From Actinomadura sp. KC06 (GTDB taxonomy: Bacteria > Actinomycetota > Actinomycetes > Streptosporangiales > Streptosporangiaceae), in the NCBI RefSeq assembly GCF_004348735.1, contig NZ_SMKT01000030.1, positions 1 to 64,000 on the forward strand: a stretch of 64,000 nt of DNA. The letters run 5' to 3'. Every line of letters begins with the position of its first letter. Positions within the stretch are counted from its first letter, which is position 1. A program made the translations under genes and the position numbers. This document shows positions 24,012-32,318 of the stretch, piece by piece. The notes beneath the pieces are model-generated. The model saw only the letters and a program-made list of their open reading frames with translations, did not search any database and was not told where the DNA came from.

Positions 24012-24692
24012 CTACTTGTCGGCGAAGGAGCAGTCGGGCGGCATGTCCGGCGGCTGGAAGTCACCGGACGGCAACCGCAGCGGCGCGTCCTTCACGGTGT
24101 AGCCCTTCAGCCATTTGCCGAACGGGCCGGGGCTGTTCTCGCTGAACGGCGCCGGCCCGGTGCCCATCTGCTGGCAGTGCGGGAACACGACGCCCCACGA
24201 GAACCCCATCCGGTCGTACCGGTGGCCGAGCGGCGACTGGTAGAACGTCAGGTTCGCGCGCTTCTGGTTCGGCGGGACGGGGCCCTGCGCGTCGTCCTGC
24301 CGGATCCCGGACACGACCGCCACCGGCCCGGACGCCATCACGTAGTCGACCTTGATCCAGCCCCAGTGGTGCTTGGACGGCCCGCCGGGGACGTCCGGCG
24401 AGTAGTGGTCGAACTTCACCGTGCCGCGCGCGGCGCCCATGACCATCTTGCCGTCGACGAACTTCCACGGGCCGCCGTGCGCGTCCACGATGAACCGCCG
24501 GTACGGGTACTCGCGGTCGCCCGGGTACTTGAGCCACGCGTCCCCGGTCACGTGGGCCTCCTCGGCGGCCGGCGGCGCGCCGGGGTGTTTCGCCGGCGCG
24601 CCGCCGTCCGCCGCTGCGCTTCCGCCCGCCGCCGTCACGACCACGCCGAGCGTGGCGAGCCCGGCGACCAGTGCACGTCTTTTCCGCGACAT
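24012..24692 (-). CDS. Secreted protein of unknown function
   Basis: A 226-residue exported protein: basic N-terminus MSRKRR, hydrophobic core and AAA site near residue 28, then no further membrane segment. The mature part is rich in aromatic residues (KYPGDREYPYRRFIVDAHGG, HHWGWIKVDYVM, FYQSPLGHRYDRMGF) and contains only two cysteines (FPHCQQ and PPDCSF), which may form a disulfide. I do not recognise the family. ATG at 24692 has AAAGGGG upstream. It converges with the coiled-coil methyltransferase with 4 bases between stops. Confidence 0.8.
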   Translation of the reverse strand: MSRKRRALVAGLATLGVVVTAAGGSAAADGGAPAKHPGAPPAAEEAHVTGDAWLKYPGDREYPYRRFIVDAHGGPWKFVDGKMVMGAARGTVKFDHYSPDVPGGPSKHHWGWIKVDYVMASGPVAVVSGIRQDDAQGPVPPNQKRANLTFYQSPLGHRYDRMGFSWGVVFPHCQQMGTGPAPFSENSPGPFGKWLKGYTVKDAPLRLPSGDFQPPDMPPDCSFADK

Positions 24693-24819
24693 GTGGATCC
24701 CCTTTCGCGGACGTCCTTCGTCCGCTCCCACACGTTCGCAGCGCCGCGCCGGGTTGATCTTCCCCCGCGCGGCGGAGTCCACTAGCCCGCGGGACGGATT
24801 GTCGCGCCGTCCGCAGGGC

Positions 24820-25659
24820 CTAGGCGGCCGGAGAGATCACGCTCTCGATCCAGGCGCGGTGCACGGTCACGTCGGTGTAGATGCCCATGCCCGTCCTGCA
24901 GTCGGGGAACTGCGGCGGGTCGTCGGGATTCTGGGGGAGCACCTCGACCCGGCTGAACGCGCCGATGAGCCGCCAGCCGTCCGCGGTCCGGCGCAGCATG
25001 GGCCCGCCCGAGTCGCCGAAGCAGGGGCCGGTGGCCGTTTCCTGGTTCCCGGTGCAGACCTCGGAGTCGGGGTCGATGGGCGCCTGGACGTTCACGCAGG
25101 ACGCGGGCGCACGTACCGCCGAATCGAGCTGCTGCAGCACTTCAGGGGTGCCTTCGTCGCCGCAGAAGATGCCGACCTGCGTGCATCCCCAGCCCAGCAG
25201 CCGGGCCGGAGTTCCGACGGGCTGGCGGACGTCCAGGGCCACCGGCGCGTCCGCGACCGGCTCGTCGAGCTTGACGAGCGCGATGTCGAATCGCGCGGGG
25301 CTGCCTTCGGGGTGCAGGACGATCCGTTCGGCCTGGCGGGCGCTGCCGCCGCTGTCCAGGCGGAGGCTCCCGACGCGGAGCCGGAGTTCCTCGGGCTGCC
25401 TGCCCCTGACGCAGTGCAGGGCGGTGACGACCCAGTCGGCGGTGAGCAGGCTGCCCCCGCAGAAGTGCCCCGACTGGACGGTCTGCAGCGACACCATGAA
25501 CGAGTACGGTTCGGGGGCGTCGACACCGCCGATGATCATGGGGGAGACGGTGCCGTCCGGCGACGGCGGCCGGGGCTCGGCGAGCGCTGCCGGCGCGGAT
25601 AAGCCGAGCCAGAGCAGCGCCGCGACGGACGCGATCAGTGTCGAGTAGAGGGTGCGCAC
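24820..25659 (-). CDS. Secreted trypsin-like serine protease (S1)
   Basis: A 279-residue chymotrypsin-fold protease. A signal peptide (about 1-29, ending ALA) and short propeptide precede the mature-like start MIIGGVDAPEPYSFMVSLQ. The catalytic triad is visible: His in VVTALHCV, Asp in FDIALVKL and Ser in GPCFGDSGGPM; a Cys pair brackets the His loop (FCGGSLL, LHC). The N-terminal IIGG after the pro-region suggests zymogen activation by cleavage. GTG at 25659 follows AAGGACA; longer starts to about 25740 add an arginine-rich stretch and are less likely. Role is probably extracellular proteolysis; no target is evident. Confidence 0.92.
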   Translation of the reverse strand: MRTLYSTLIASVAALLWLGLSAPAALAEPRPPSPDGTVSPMIIGGVDAPEPYSFMVSLQTVQSGHFCGGSLLTADWVVTALHCVRGRQPEELRLRVGSLRLDSGGSARQAERIVLHPEGSPARFDIALVKLDEPVADAPVALDVRQPVGTPARLLGWGCTQVGIFCGDEGTPEVLQQLDSAVRAPASCVNVQAPIDPDSEVCTGNQETATGPCFGDSGGPMLRRTADGWRLIGAFSRVEVLPQNPDDPPQFPDCRTGMGIYTDVTVHRAWIESVISPAA

Positions 25660-25750
25660 GGTGCTTGTCCTTCCGGTGCGGGCGGCGCGACCGGAGACGG
25701 GGAGCGGGGGGACGCGCCGCCGAGGATGATCATTACGCACCTTGATCGTG

Positions 25751-26167
25751 TCACAGCGCGGCGCGCGCCGCCTCCCGCTCCAGGTTGTCGAGGACGAGCT
25801 CGATCACGACGTCGTGCTGCCGCCGGATCAGCAGCGGCCACAGCAGCCGGAACATCCCCCCGGTGCGGCCCTTGAGCTCGTGCCGGACGAGCGTGCCGCC
25901 GTCCCGCTCGGTCAGCGTGAAGCCGTGCCCCTCGCTGAGCTGCTTGCCGGTGTCGAACCAGAGCCTGCGACCGGGCTCGACCGCCCCGACGTGGTAGCGC
26001 AGCGAGGAGTGCTCGACCGGGGCGCCGGGGACGAGCCCCTCGGGCAGCCGGAAGGACCCGTGGCCCTCCGGCCACAGACGGTCGTCGTCGGAGCCGATCG
26101 TGGTGAGCAGCTCCCAGATCCGCCCTGGCTCGGCGCGGACGAAGCGTTCGTGCATGTTGTAGACCAT
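25751..26167 (-). CDS. SRPBCC (START/Bet v 1-like) family protein
   Basis: A 138-residue protein with the SRPBCC pattern of polyketide-cyclase-like small-molecule-binding proteins: start HERFVRAEPGRIWELLTTI, middle HSSLRYHVGAVEPGRRLWFDTG, and end VRHELKGRTGGMFRLLWPLLIRR followed by a long helix. ATG at 26167 has GGAAGG seven bases upstream. It is divergent from the TetR gene at 26232 with a large inverted repeat between them, so it is probably the TetR's direct target. Ligand unknown. Confidence 0.88.
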   Translation of the reverse strand: MVYNMHERFVRAEPGRIWELLTTIGSDDDRLWPEGHGSFRLPEGLVPGAPVEHSSLRYHVGAVEPGRRLWFDTGKQLSEGHGFTLTERDGGTLVRHELKGRTGGMFRLLWPLLIRRQHDVVIELVLDNLEREAARAAL

Positions 26168-26174
26168 GATCCGA

Positions 26175-26223
26175 CCTTCCATACGGTGGCGTATGTTCTC
26201 ACCGTACGCTGCCGTATGGAAGG
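26175..26223. promoter_or_regulatory. Extended inverted-repeat operator between SRPBCC and TetR genes
   Basis: Perfect 12-base arms CCTTCCATACGG (26175-26186) and CCGTATGGAAGG (26212-26223) are centred at 26199, with a second nested pair GCGTA/TACGC (26189-26193 and 26205-26209) on the same axis. It fills the 64-base gap between the divergent starts and also supplies GGAAGG-type ribosome binding sites on both strands. This is the expected site for autoregulation by the TetR protein. Confidence 0.85.
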
Positions 26224-26231
26224 GTGGCAAT

Positions 26232-26792
26232 GTGACGCGACTGACAGCCGACGACTGGGCCAGGGCCGCGCTGGACGCTCTCGCCGGCGGGGGCCTCGCC
26301 GCCGTCGCGGTGGAGCCGCTCGCCGTCCGGCTGGGCGCGACGAAGGGCAGCTTCTACTGGCACTTCCGCAACCGCCGCGCGCTGCTGGAGGCCGCGCTCG
26401 CGCTCTGGGAGCGCGACACCGAGACCGTGATCGCCGAGCTGGACGAGATCGGCGACCCCGCGCGGCGGATGCGGACCCTGCTGGAGGGCGCCCTCTCCGA
26501 TCCCGTCGACGCCGGGATCTCCTTCCGCCTGATCAGCGAGGCCGACGACCCGGTGGTCGCGGAGGTGGCCCGGCGGGTGAGCGTCCGGCGCCTCGGCTAC
26601 ATGCAGGCGTCGCTGGAGCGGCTCGGCGTCCCGCCCGGCCTCGCCCGCCGCCGCGTCGTCGCCGGGTACGGCATCTACCTCGGCATCGCCGCCCTCCGCA
26701 GGATCGGCGCGACGGACGAGCCCCCGGCCTCGTTCATCGACCAGGCCATGACCGAGATGGGCATCCCCGCCGGCCCCGCGGACGGGGCCTAG
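26232..26792 (+). CDS. TetR family transcriptional regulator
   Basis: A 186-residue TetR-type repressor. The HTH region reads WARAALDALAGGGLAAVAVEPLAVRLGATKGSFYWHFRNRRALLEAAL, with the typical TKGSFYWHF recognition helix. The C-terminal ligand/dimer domain is helical. GTG at 26232 has AAGGGTGG upstream; longer frames begin inside the operator. It probably represses the divergent SRPBCC gene and itself through the inverted repeat at 26175-26223. Its 3' end overlaps the amidase stop by 4 bases (convergent). Confidence 0.93.
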   Translation: MTRLTADDWARAALDALAGGGLAAVAVEPLAVRLGATKGSFYWHFRNRRALLEAALALWERDTETVIAELDEIGDPARRMRTLLEGALSDPVDAGISFRLISEADDPVVAEVARRVSVRRLGYMQASLERLGVPPGLARRRVVAGYGIYLGIAALRRIGATDEPPASFIDQAMTEMGIPAGPADGA

Positions 26793-28156
26793 CCCAGGGC
26801 CTCCAGACCGGCGGCCACCGACAGGAGGCGCTGCTCGTCGTAGTGGCGGCCGATGAGCTGCACCCCGGCGGGACGGCCCGCGGGCGCGGTCCCAGGCGGG
26901 ACGGAGATCGCCGGGTGCCCGGTGTGGTTGGCGAGGGACGTCAGCCGGACCATCGCGGCCACGGCGTCCTCGGGACGCCCGTCCAGGTCCACCTCCGTCC
27001 GGCCCATCTCGGGCGGGTCGATCGCCATCGTCGGCAGGGCGATGACGTCCACCCCGGACAGGGCCGCGTCGACCTTGGCGCGCAGGACGGGACGGCCGCG
27101 CTGCGCGGTCAGGTACTCCTCGGTGGTGACGGCCGCGCCCGCGGCGATCCCGTCCCTCATCGGCGCGTTGTAGCGGTTCTCGGACGCCCCGAACCGGCGC
27201 AGGTGGTAGGCGGCCATCTCGGCGGACAGCACCGGCCAGTGGACGCCCTTGACCTCCTCCTGATCGGGCAGCTCGATCCGGAGGACCTCGGCGCCCGCGT
27301 CCGCCGCGGCGGCGAGCGCGGTGCGGAAGTCCGCGAGCAGGTGCGGGTCGGCGACGCTCAGGTACTCGTCCGACGGGATCCCGATGCGCATCCCGCCGAG
27401 CCCGGCCGCCGGGCCGGAGCCGTTGGCCCCGATGCCGAAGCCGGAGCCGCCGGTGACGCCGCTGAGCAGGACGCCGAACATCGCCGCGACGTCCGCGACC
27501 GTCCGGCCGATCGGCCCGGCGTGGTCGAGCGACCAGGCCAGCGGGATGATCCCGTCGGTTGGGAGCAGGCCGTAGGTGGGCTTGAGCCCGACGACCGCGC
27601 AGCACGCCGCCGGGATCCGGACGCTGCCGCCGGTGTCGGTGCCGATGGCCGCGAAGCACATCCCGGCCCGCACGGCCGCCGCCGACCCGCCGCTGGAGCC
27701 GCCCGCCGTCCGGGTCCGGTCGAACGGGTTGCGGGCGGGGCCGAGCGTGGTGAGCGCGAACTCGTCCATGGAGGTCGTGCCGACGATCACGGCGCCGGCC
27801 TCCTTGAGCGCGCTGACCAGGGTCGCGTCGCGGTCGGCGTACTGCCCCGCGAGGACGCGGGAGCCCGCGTCCTGCGGCATCCCGGCCATCGCGACCATGC
27901 TCTTGACGGCGATCGGGACGCCGTCGAGCGGGCCGAGCGAGGCCCCGGCGGACAGCCGCGCGGCCGCCGCCTTCGCCTCCTCGCGGGCCTGCTCGACGCG
28001 CAGGTGCGCGAACGCGCGCAGCCCGTCGTCGCCGGTGTCGCGCTCGATCGAGGCGAGCGCGGCCTCGACGGCGTCCACCGGGGTGGTCTCCCCGGCGTCG
28101 TACATGGTGCGCAGGCCGCGGATCGTGCGGCCGTCCTCCGGCGCGGTGGTGGACAT
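26789..28156 (-). CDS. Amidase (amidase-signature family)
   Basis: A 455-residue amidase-signature hydrolase. The catalytic Lys is in PIAVKSMVAMAG near residue 84, the Ser-rich block RTAGGSSGGSAAAVRAGM near 150, and the nucleophile/cis-Ser region AIGTDTGGSVRIPAACCAVVGLKPTYG near 170, so the Ser-cisSer-Lys triad is intact. The C-terminal ISVPPGTAPAGRPAGVQLIGRHYDEQRLL block is also standard. ATG at 28156 has AGGAGG upstream. It is the third gene of a LacI-associated operon with an amidohydrolase and a membrane protein, suggesting use of an amide or lactam nutrient. Confidence 0.93.
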   Translation of the reverse strand: MSTTAPEDGRTIRGLRTMYDAGETTPVDAVEAALASIERDTGDDGLRAFAHLRVEQAREEAKAAAARLSAGASLGPLDGVPIAVKSMVAMAGMPQDAGSRVLAGQYADRDATLVSALKEAGAVIVGTTSMDEFALTTLGPARNPFDRTRTAGGSSGGSAAAVRAGMCFAAIGTDTGGSVRIPAACCAVVGLKPTYGLLPTDGIIPLAWSLDHAGPIGRTVADVAAMFGVLLSGVTGGSGFGIGANGSGPAAGLGGMRIGIPSDEYLSVADPHLLADFRTALAAAADAGAEVLRIELPDQEEVKGVHWPVLSAEMAAYHLRRFGASENRYNAPMRDGIAAGAAVTTEEYLTAQRGRPVLRAKVDAALSGVDVIALPTMAIDPPEMGRTEVDLDGRPEDAVAAMVRLTSLANHTGHPAISVPPGTAPAGRPAGVQLIGRHYDEQRLLSVAAGLEALG

Positions 28157-28185
28157 CGGGACCTCCTAGGTCGTTGCGGTACGGG

Positions 28186-29829
28186 TCATCCGGCGTGCCA
28201 CACCTGGCGGCCGCCGACCCATGTGGACAGCACCGGGATCTCCGCCAGCGCCTCGGGCTCGGTGCGCAGCGGGTCCTCGCCGAGGACGGTGAAGTCGGCG
28301 AGGCGGCCCACGGCGATCCGGCCCTTGTCGTGCTGCTCGCCGGACGCCGCGGCCGACCCGGTCGTGTAGACCTCCAGCGCCTGGTACGGGGTGAGCCGCT
28401 CGTCCTGGCCGAGGACGGTGCCGTCCTGGGCGCGGCGTGTGGTCAGCGACTGCAGGGCGTACAGCGGTTCCAGCGGCCCGCACGGGTAGTCCGATGAGCC
28501 CGCCACGGTGATCCCGGCGTCGCGGAAGGTGCGGTGCGGGCTGATCCGCGCGGCGCGCTCGCGCCCGTAGTGGCCGACGAGATTGCGGCCGTGGTAGGAG
28601 ATGAACGCGCCGAAGGGCACCGGGATCACGCCCAGCGCGCGGATCCGCGCCACCAGCCCGGGATCGACCACCGAGCAGTGCTCGATGCGGTGGGTCTGGC
28701 CGGGGCGCGGGGGAGTGGCGGCGATCGCGGCGTCCATCGCGTCCAGGACCTTGGAGATCGCGAGGTCGCCGTTGGCGTGCACCGCCAGGCGGCTGCCCGC
28801 CGCGTGCACCCGGTGGACGACCTCGGCGATCTCCTCGTCCGGCATGACCTGGATGCCGGCGGTGCGCTCGCCGAGCGCGCCCATGTAGGGCGTCCGGCAC
28901 AGGCAGGTGCCGCCGGAGACCGCGCCGTCGGTCATCATCTTCACGCCGTTGAAGCGCAGCGTCGTGTCGCCGAACCCGGTGCGCATGCCCAGCGCCCGCG
29001 CCGGCTCGAAGAACTCATACCACAGCAGCATCCCGACCCGCGTGGTCAGCGCGCCGGCGTCGCGTGCGGCCTGGTAGAGCGCCCAGTCGGCGGGATGGAC
29101 CATCGCGTCGGTCACCGAGGTGATCCCGACCGAGTTCATCCGGGTGAGCATCCGGCGCAGTGACTCGACCCGGGCCTCCATCGTCGGCTGCGGGACGAGC
29201 GGGGGCCGCGAGCCGTGCCCGAGGTAGCCCTCCATCCAGGCCCGCTCGTACAGCACGCCCGTCAGCCGCCCGCCTTGGGCGGCGCCGTCGCGCACCAGCT
29301 CGCCGCCGACCGGGTCGGGCGTGTCCTCGGCGTATCCGGCGGCGGCCAGCGCCCGGGAGTTGGCGACGGCGCCGTGGTAGGAGTAGTGGATGATCAGCAC
29401 GGGGTGCCGCTCGGAGACCTGGTCGAGCAGCGTCCGGTTCACGCTGCGGCCGTCCTCGGTGCGGGAGAGGTCGAAGTTGTGCCCGACCACCCATTCGCCC
29501 TCGGGCGTGACGGCCGCCCGCTCGGCCAGCGCCCGCCGCACCTGCTCGGCGCTGCCGGTCACGGTCGGCGCCAGGTCCACGTACAGGCCGCCGTCGGCCA
29601 GCACCGAGGGGTGGGCGTGCGCGTCGTCGAGCCCGGGCAGCATCACCCCGCCGCCGAGGTCGACGTCCTGGGCGCCGGGGAACCGGTCGCGCAGGTCGCG
29701 CCGCGCGCCCACGGCCACGACGCGCTCGCCGAGGACGGCGACCGCCTCGGGCTCGTCGCCGTTCATGGTGATGATCCGGCGGGCCGAGAAGATCCTGGCC
29801 TGGTCGGTGGGACGGGTGTGCGGGCTCAT
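28186..29829 (-). CDS. Amidohydrolase family protein (YtcJ/NfdA-like)
   Basis: A 547-residue metal-dependent hydrolase of the YtcJ group (amidohydrolase_3). Metal-binding and family blocks are VMLPGLDDAHAHPSVL near residue 63, GVKMMTDGAVSGGTCL near 303, RLAVHANGDLAISKVLDAMD near 353, HRIEHCSVVDP near 385 and AGSSDYPCGPLEPLYALQ near 450 (Asp of the metal site). The C-terminal GRIAVGRLADFTVLGEDP closes the beta-sandwich. It overlaps the membrane-protein gene by ATGA and precedes the amidase by 29 bases. It likely hydrolyses an N-formyl, amide or cyclic C-N bond; substrate unknown. Confidence 0.92.
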   Translation of the reverse strand: MSPHTRPTDQARIFSARRIITMNGDEPEAVAVLGERVVAVGARRDLRDRFPGAQDVDLGGGVMLPGLDDAHAHPSVLADGGLYVDLAPTVTGSAEQVRRALAERAAVTPEGEWVVGHNFDLSRTEDGRSVNRTLLDQVSERHPVLIIHYSYHGAVANSRALAAAGYAEDTPDPVGGELVRDGAAQGGRLTGVLYERAWMEGYLGHGSRPPLVPQPTMEARVESLRRMLTRMNSVGITSVTDAMVHPADWALYQAARDAGALTTRVGMLLWYEFFEPARALGMRTGFGDTTLRFNGVKMMTDGAVSGGTCLCRTPYMGALGERTAGIQVMPDEEIAEVVHRVHAAGSRLAVHANGDLAISKVLDAMDAAIAATPPRPGQTHRIEHCSVVDPGLVARIRALGVIPVPFGAFISYHGRNLVGHYGRERAARISPHRTFRDAGITVAGSSDYPCGPLEPLYALQSLTTRRAQDGTVLGQDERLTPYQALEVYTTGSAAASGEQHDKGRIAVGRLADFTVLGEDPLRTEPEALAEIPVLSTWVGGRQVWHAG

Positions 29830-31046
29830 AGGAGTCCCGCCGAGTCGAGCAGCTTGAGCACGGGCACTCCGATCGTGGTGATGACGGTCATCGACATGAC
29901 GCTGCCGATGAACGGATGGAAGTCGGCGGGCAGCCGCGCGGCGATCGCGCGGGCGAGCGGTGGCCCCACGGCGGCCCCGGTGACGGCGGCGAAAAGGATC
30001 ACCGGCCAGCCGCCCTCCATGACGATCACGGCCGCCGGGGCGAAGGACACCACCGGGACGAACGTCGGGTACCAGCCGTGCCGGTGCCATTCCCCGGCCC
30101 ACAGCCACACGCCGAGGACGGCGGTGAGGATCTGCGCGGTGAGCAGGTCGGGGAACACCCCGCTGCCGTAGGCCGGGCCGGTCGTGTTGACGGCCCAGGC
30201 CAGCACCGCCCCGCCGACCAGGCCGAGGGACGCCCACTCGTTCCCGTAGAACTGCGCCTCGCTGAAGTCGGCCAACGCCCTGCGCGGCAGCCACCACTTC
30301 GGCAGCCCGTCACTATCGCCGGGGGGACGGTCGGGAACCGGGTCGGGCTCGGCGTCGACGCCCTCGCCGGCCGGGCCTTCCGGCGGTGGCGGCGGGAGGA
30401 TCATCCAGGGCAGCCCCCGGCAGATCAGGAACGCGAGCAGCGCGCCCACCCACATGCCGGTGACGTTCCCGACGACCGCCGGAAGATCCAGCGGCGTGCA
30501 GATGTGCTCGACGACGAGGATCGACACCGGCGTGGTGAGCACCGTGCCCAGCCCGGCGGCGGTCAGCGCGACCCGCCAGCCCGCCCCGTAGACGAGGACG
30601 ACCGAGGGCGCCACCGACACGAACGGGACGAACGTCGGCTGCCAGAGGTCGGGCGCGAGCGTCCAGCCCCACATCAGGTTGGACAGCAGCAGCGAGAGCC
30701 CGGCCGCGGCCAGCAGCCAGGGCCACAGGCCGGTGCCGTAGGCGATGTCGAAGCCCCTGGCCCGGAGCCTGCGCCGCGCCGCGTAGTGCGCGGCGGCGGC
30801 GAACAGCAGCAGCCCGATCCCGCCGAGCGAGGTCTTGTAGAACTGCGCCTCGTTGGTGTCGCCGAGGATCCACAGGACCCATTCGCCGATCCCGCGCCCC
30901 GCCGGGCTCGCCGCCTCCGGCGCGGTGCTCGGCAGCCCGTCCTCCACGGCCCGCATGACGAGGTTGAGCAGCACGGCCCCGCCGCAGACGAGCAGCAGCT
31001 GGGTCACCAGCCGCGACCGACGCGGTGCGATCACTTCGGTCGCCAT
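29826..31046 (-). CDS. Polytopic membrane protein with internal duplication, putative transporter
   Basis: A 406-residue membrane protein made of two related halves joined by a cytoplasmic-type linker of Pro/Glu/Asp (PPPPPEGPAGEGVDAEP). Each half starts with EAQFY (EAQFYKTSLGGIGLL; EAQFYGNEWASLGLV) and carries the block PTFVPFVSVAPSVVLVYGAGW or PTFVPVVSFAPAAVIVMEGGW, followed by glycine-rich helices and a GNVTGMWVG or GSVMSMTVI segment. This inverted- or tandem-repeat architecture is typical of secondary transporters, but I do not recognise the family. ATG at 31046 has GGAGG upstream. First gene of the operon with amidohydrolase and amidase, so it may import their substrate. Confidence 0.82.
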   Translation of the reverse strand: MATEVIAPRRSRLVTQLLLVCGGAVLLNLVMRAVEDGLPSTAPEAASPAGRGIGEWVLWILGDTNEAQFYKTSLGGIGLLLFAAAAHYAARRRLRARGFDIAYGTGLWPWLLAAAGLSLLLSNLMWGWTLAPDLWQPTFVPFVSVAPSVVLVYGAGWRVALTAAGLGTVLTTPVSILVVEHICTPLDLPAVVGNVTGMWVGALLAFLICRGLPWMILPPPPPEGPAGEGVDAEPDPVPDRPPGDSDGLPKWWLPRRALADFSEAQFYGNEWASLGLVGGAVLAWAVNTTGPAYGSGVFPDLLTAQILTAVLGVWLWAGEWHRHGWYPTFVPVVSFAPAAVIVMEGGWPVILFAAVTGAAVGPPLARAIAARLPADFHPFIGSVMSMTVITTIGVPVLKLLDSAGLL

Positions 31047-31094
31047 GGGTGTGACCTCCCTGGACGGGGCCGGCCGGATGCCGGCCGGCATGCG

Positions 31095-31120
31095 CAAACG
31101 TTTGGCTATAACGTTTGCTC
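31095..31120. promoter_or_regulatory. Double LacI-type operator
   Basis: A perfect 10-base palindrome CAAACGTTTG (31095-31104) has the central CG dyad typical of LacI-family operators. A second, weaker site ATAACGTTTGCT follows, with its AACGTT core at 31110-31115 and its centre 13 bases away. The pair lies between the divergent membrane-protein operon (start 31046) and the LacI gene. Confidence 0.82.
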
Positions 31121-31198
31121 AATGAGAAACTGCTAGCCTGGACGCTGTCAAGAGCCGGTCCGAGGAAATCGGCCGGCGAGGGTGGCCAGGGAAAACAG

Positions 31199-32290
31199 GT
31201 GGTCTTGCAAGGGGCGAGAGACGGGAAGGCCGCCGATCCAGAGCCGGAAGGGCCCGAGGGGTCCGCGGCGTCCGGCGGGCGGGCGACGCTGAAGACGATC
31301 GCCGAACTCACCGGGCTGCACGTGTCCACGGTCTCCCGGGTGCTCAACGGCACCACCAGCGGCGCGCGGGCCGCCTCGGCCGCGACCGCCGAGCGGGTCC
31401 GGCAGGTGGCGCGGGAGGTCGGCTACGTGCCCGACATCCAGGCGGCCGGGCTGCGGCGGCAGAGCTCCCGGCTCCTCGGCGTCATGATGGCCCGGCTGAC
31501 CGACCAGGTGCTCGCCTCGATCTACGAGGGCGTCGAGCGTTCGGCGTCCCGGCACGGCTTCCACACGATGGTCAGCAACTCCTGGGACGACCCCGCCACC
31601 CGGCAGGCCCACATCTCGATGCTGCTGTCCCGCCGCGTCGACGCGATGATCTTCGGTGACGCGCATGTGGACGGGGCGTTCCTCGCCGACTTCGCCGCGC
31701 ACGGCGTCCCGTTCGTGCTGGTCAACCGGCGGGCGGGCGACCATCCCTCGGTCACCTGCGACGACCTGGAGGGCGGCCGGCTCGCCGCCGAGCACCTCTA
31801 CGCGCTCGGGCACCGCCGGGTGGGCGTGGTGGCCGGGCTGCCGTACGCCGCCAACGGCATCGACCGCACGACCGCGTTCACCCGCTACTTCGCCGAGCGC
31901 GGCCACCCCGTGCCGGGGGAGTGCGTCGTCCACGCGAGCTTCGACGCGGCCGGGGGCGCGCTGGCGGCCGAGCGGCTGCTGGACCGCACGCCCCACCCGT
32001 CGGCGATCTTCGCGGTGAGCGACTTCGCCGCCATCGGCGTGCTCGGCGTGCTCCGCGAGCGCGGCCTGCGCGCCGGACGGGACGTCGCCGTCGTCGGCTT
32101 CAACGACGTGCCCATCGCCGCGCAGCTCACGATCCCGCTCAGCAGCGTCCGCAACCCGATGTACGACGTCGGCGCGCAGGGCGTCGACCTCCTCGTCCGC
32201 ATGATGCGCGGCGAGCCCCCCGAGCGCATCACGCTGGCCCCGGAACTGCGGGTGCGCGAGTCGAGCGCGTCCCCCTACACCGGCGCCTGA
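31199..32290 (+). CDS. LacI family transcriptional regulator
   Basis: A 363-residue LacI/GalR-type repressor. The HTH is ATLKTIAELTGLHVSTVSRVLNG followed by hinge region VGYVPDIQAAGLRRQSSRLLGV, then a periplasmic-binding-protein-like effector domain (GVMMARLTDQVLASIYEG; AIFAVSDFAAIGVLGVLRERG; VVGFNDVPIAAQLTIPLSSV). The start is uncertain: GTG 31199 or TTG 31205 give a short leader; a TTG at 31115 lies inside the operator and is unlikely. It should control the divergent transporter-amidohydrolase-amidase operon, and itself, through the CAAACGTTTG sites. Confidence 0.92.
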   Translation: MVLQGARDGKAADPEPEGPEGSAASGGRATLKTIAELTGLHVSTVSRVLNGTTSGARAASAATAERVRQVAREVGYVPDIQAAGLRRQSSRLLGVMMARLTDQVLASIYEGVERSASRHGFHTMVSNSWDDPATRQAHISMLLSRRVDAMIFGDAHVDGAFLADFAAHGVPFVLVNRRAGDHPSVTCDDLEGGRLAAEHLYALGHRRVGVVAGLPYAANGIDRTTAFTRYFAERGHPVPGECVVHASFDAAGGALAAERLLDRTPHPSAIFAVSDFAAIGVLGVLRERGLRAGRDVAVVGFNDVPIAAQLTIPLSSVRNPMYDVGAQGVDLLVRMMRGEPPERITLAPELRVRESSASPYTGA

Positions 32291-32318
32291 CCGGCCGCTC
32301 CCGCTCCGGGCCCGCGGG

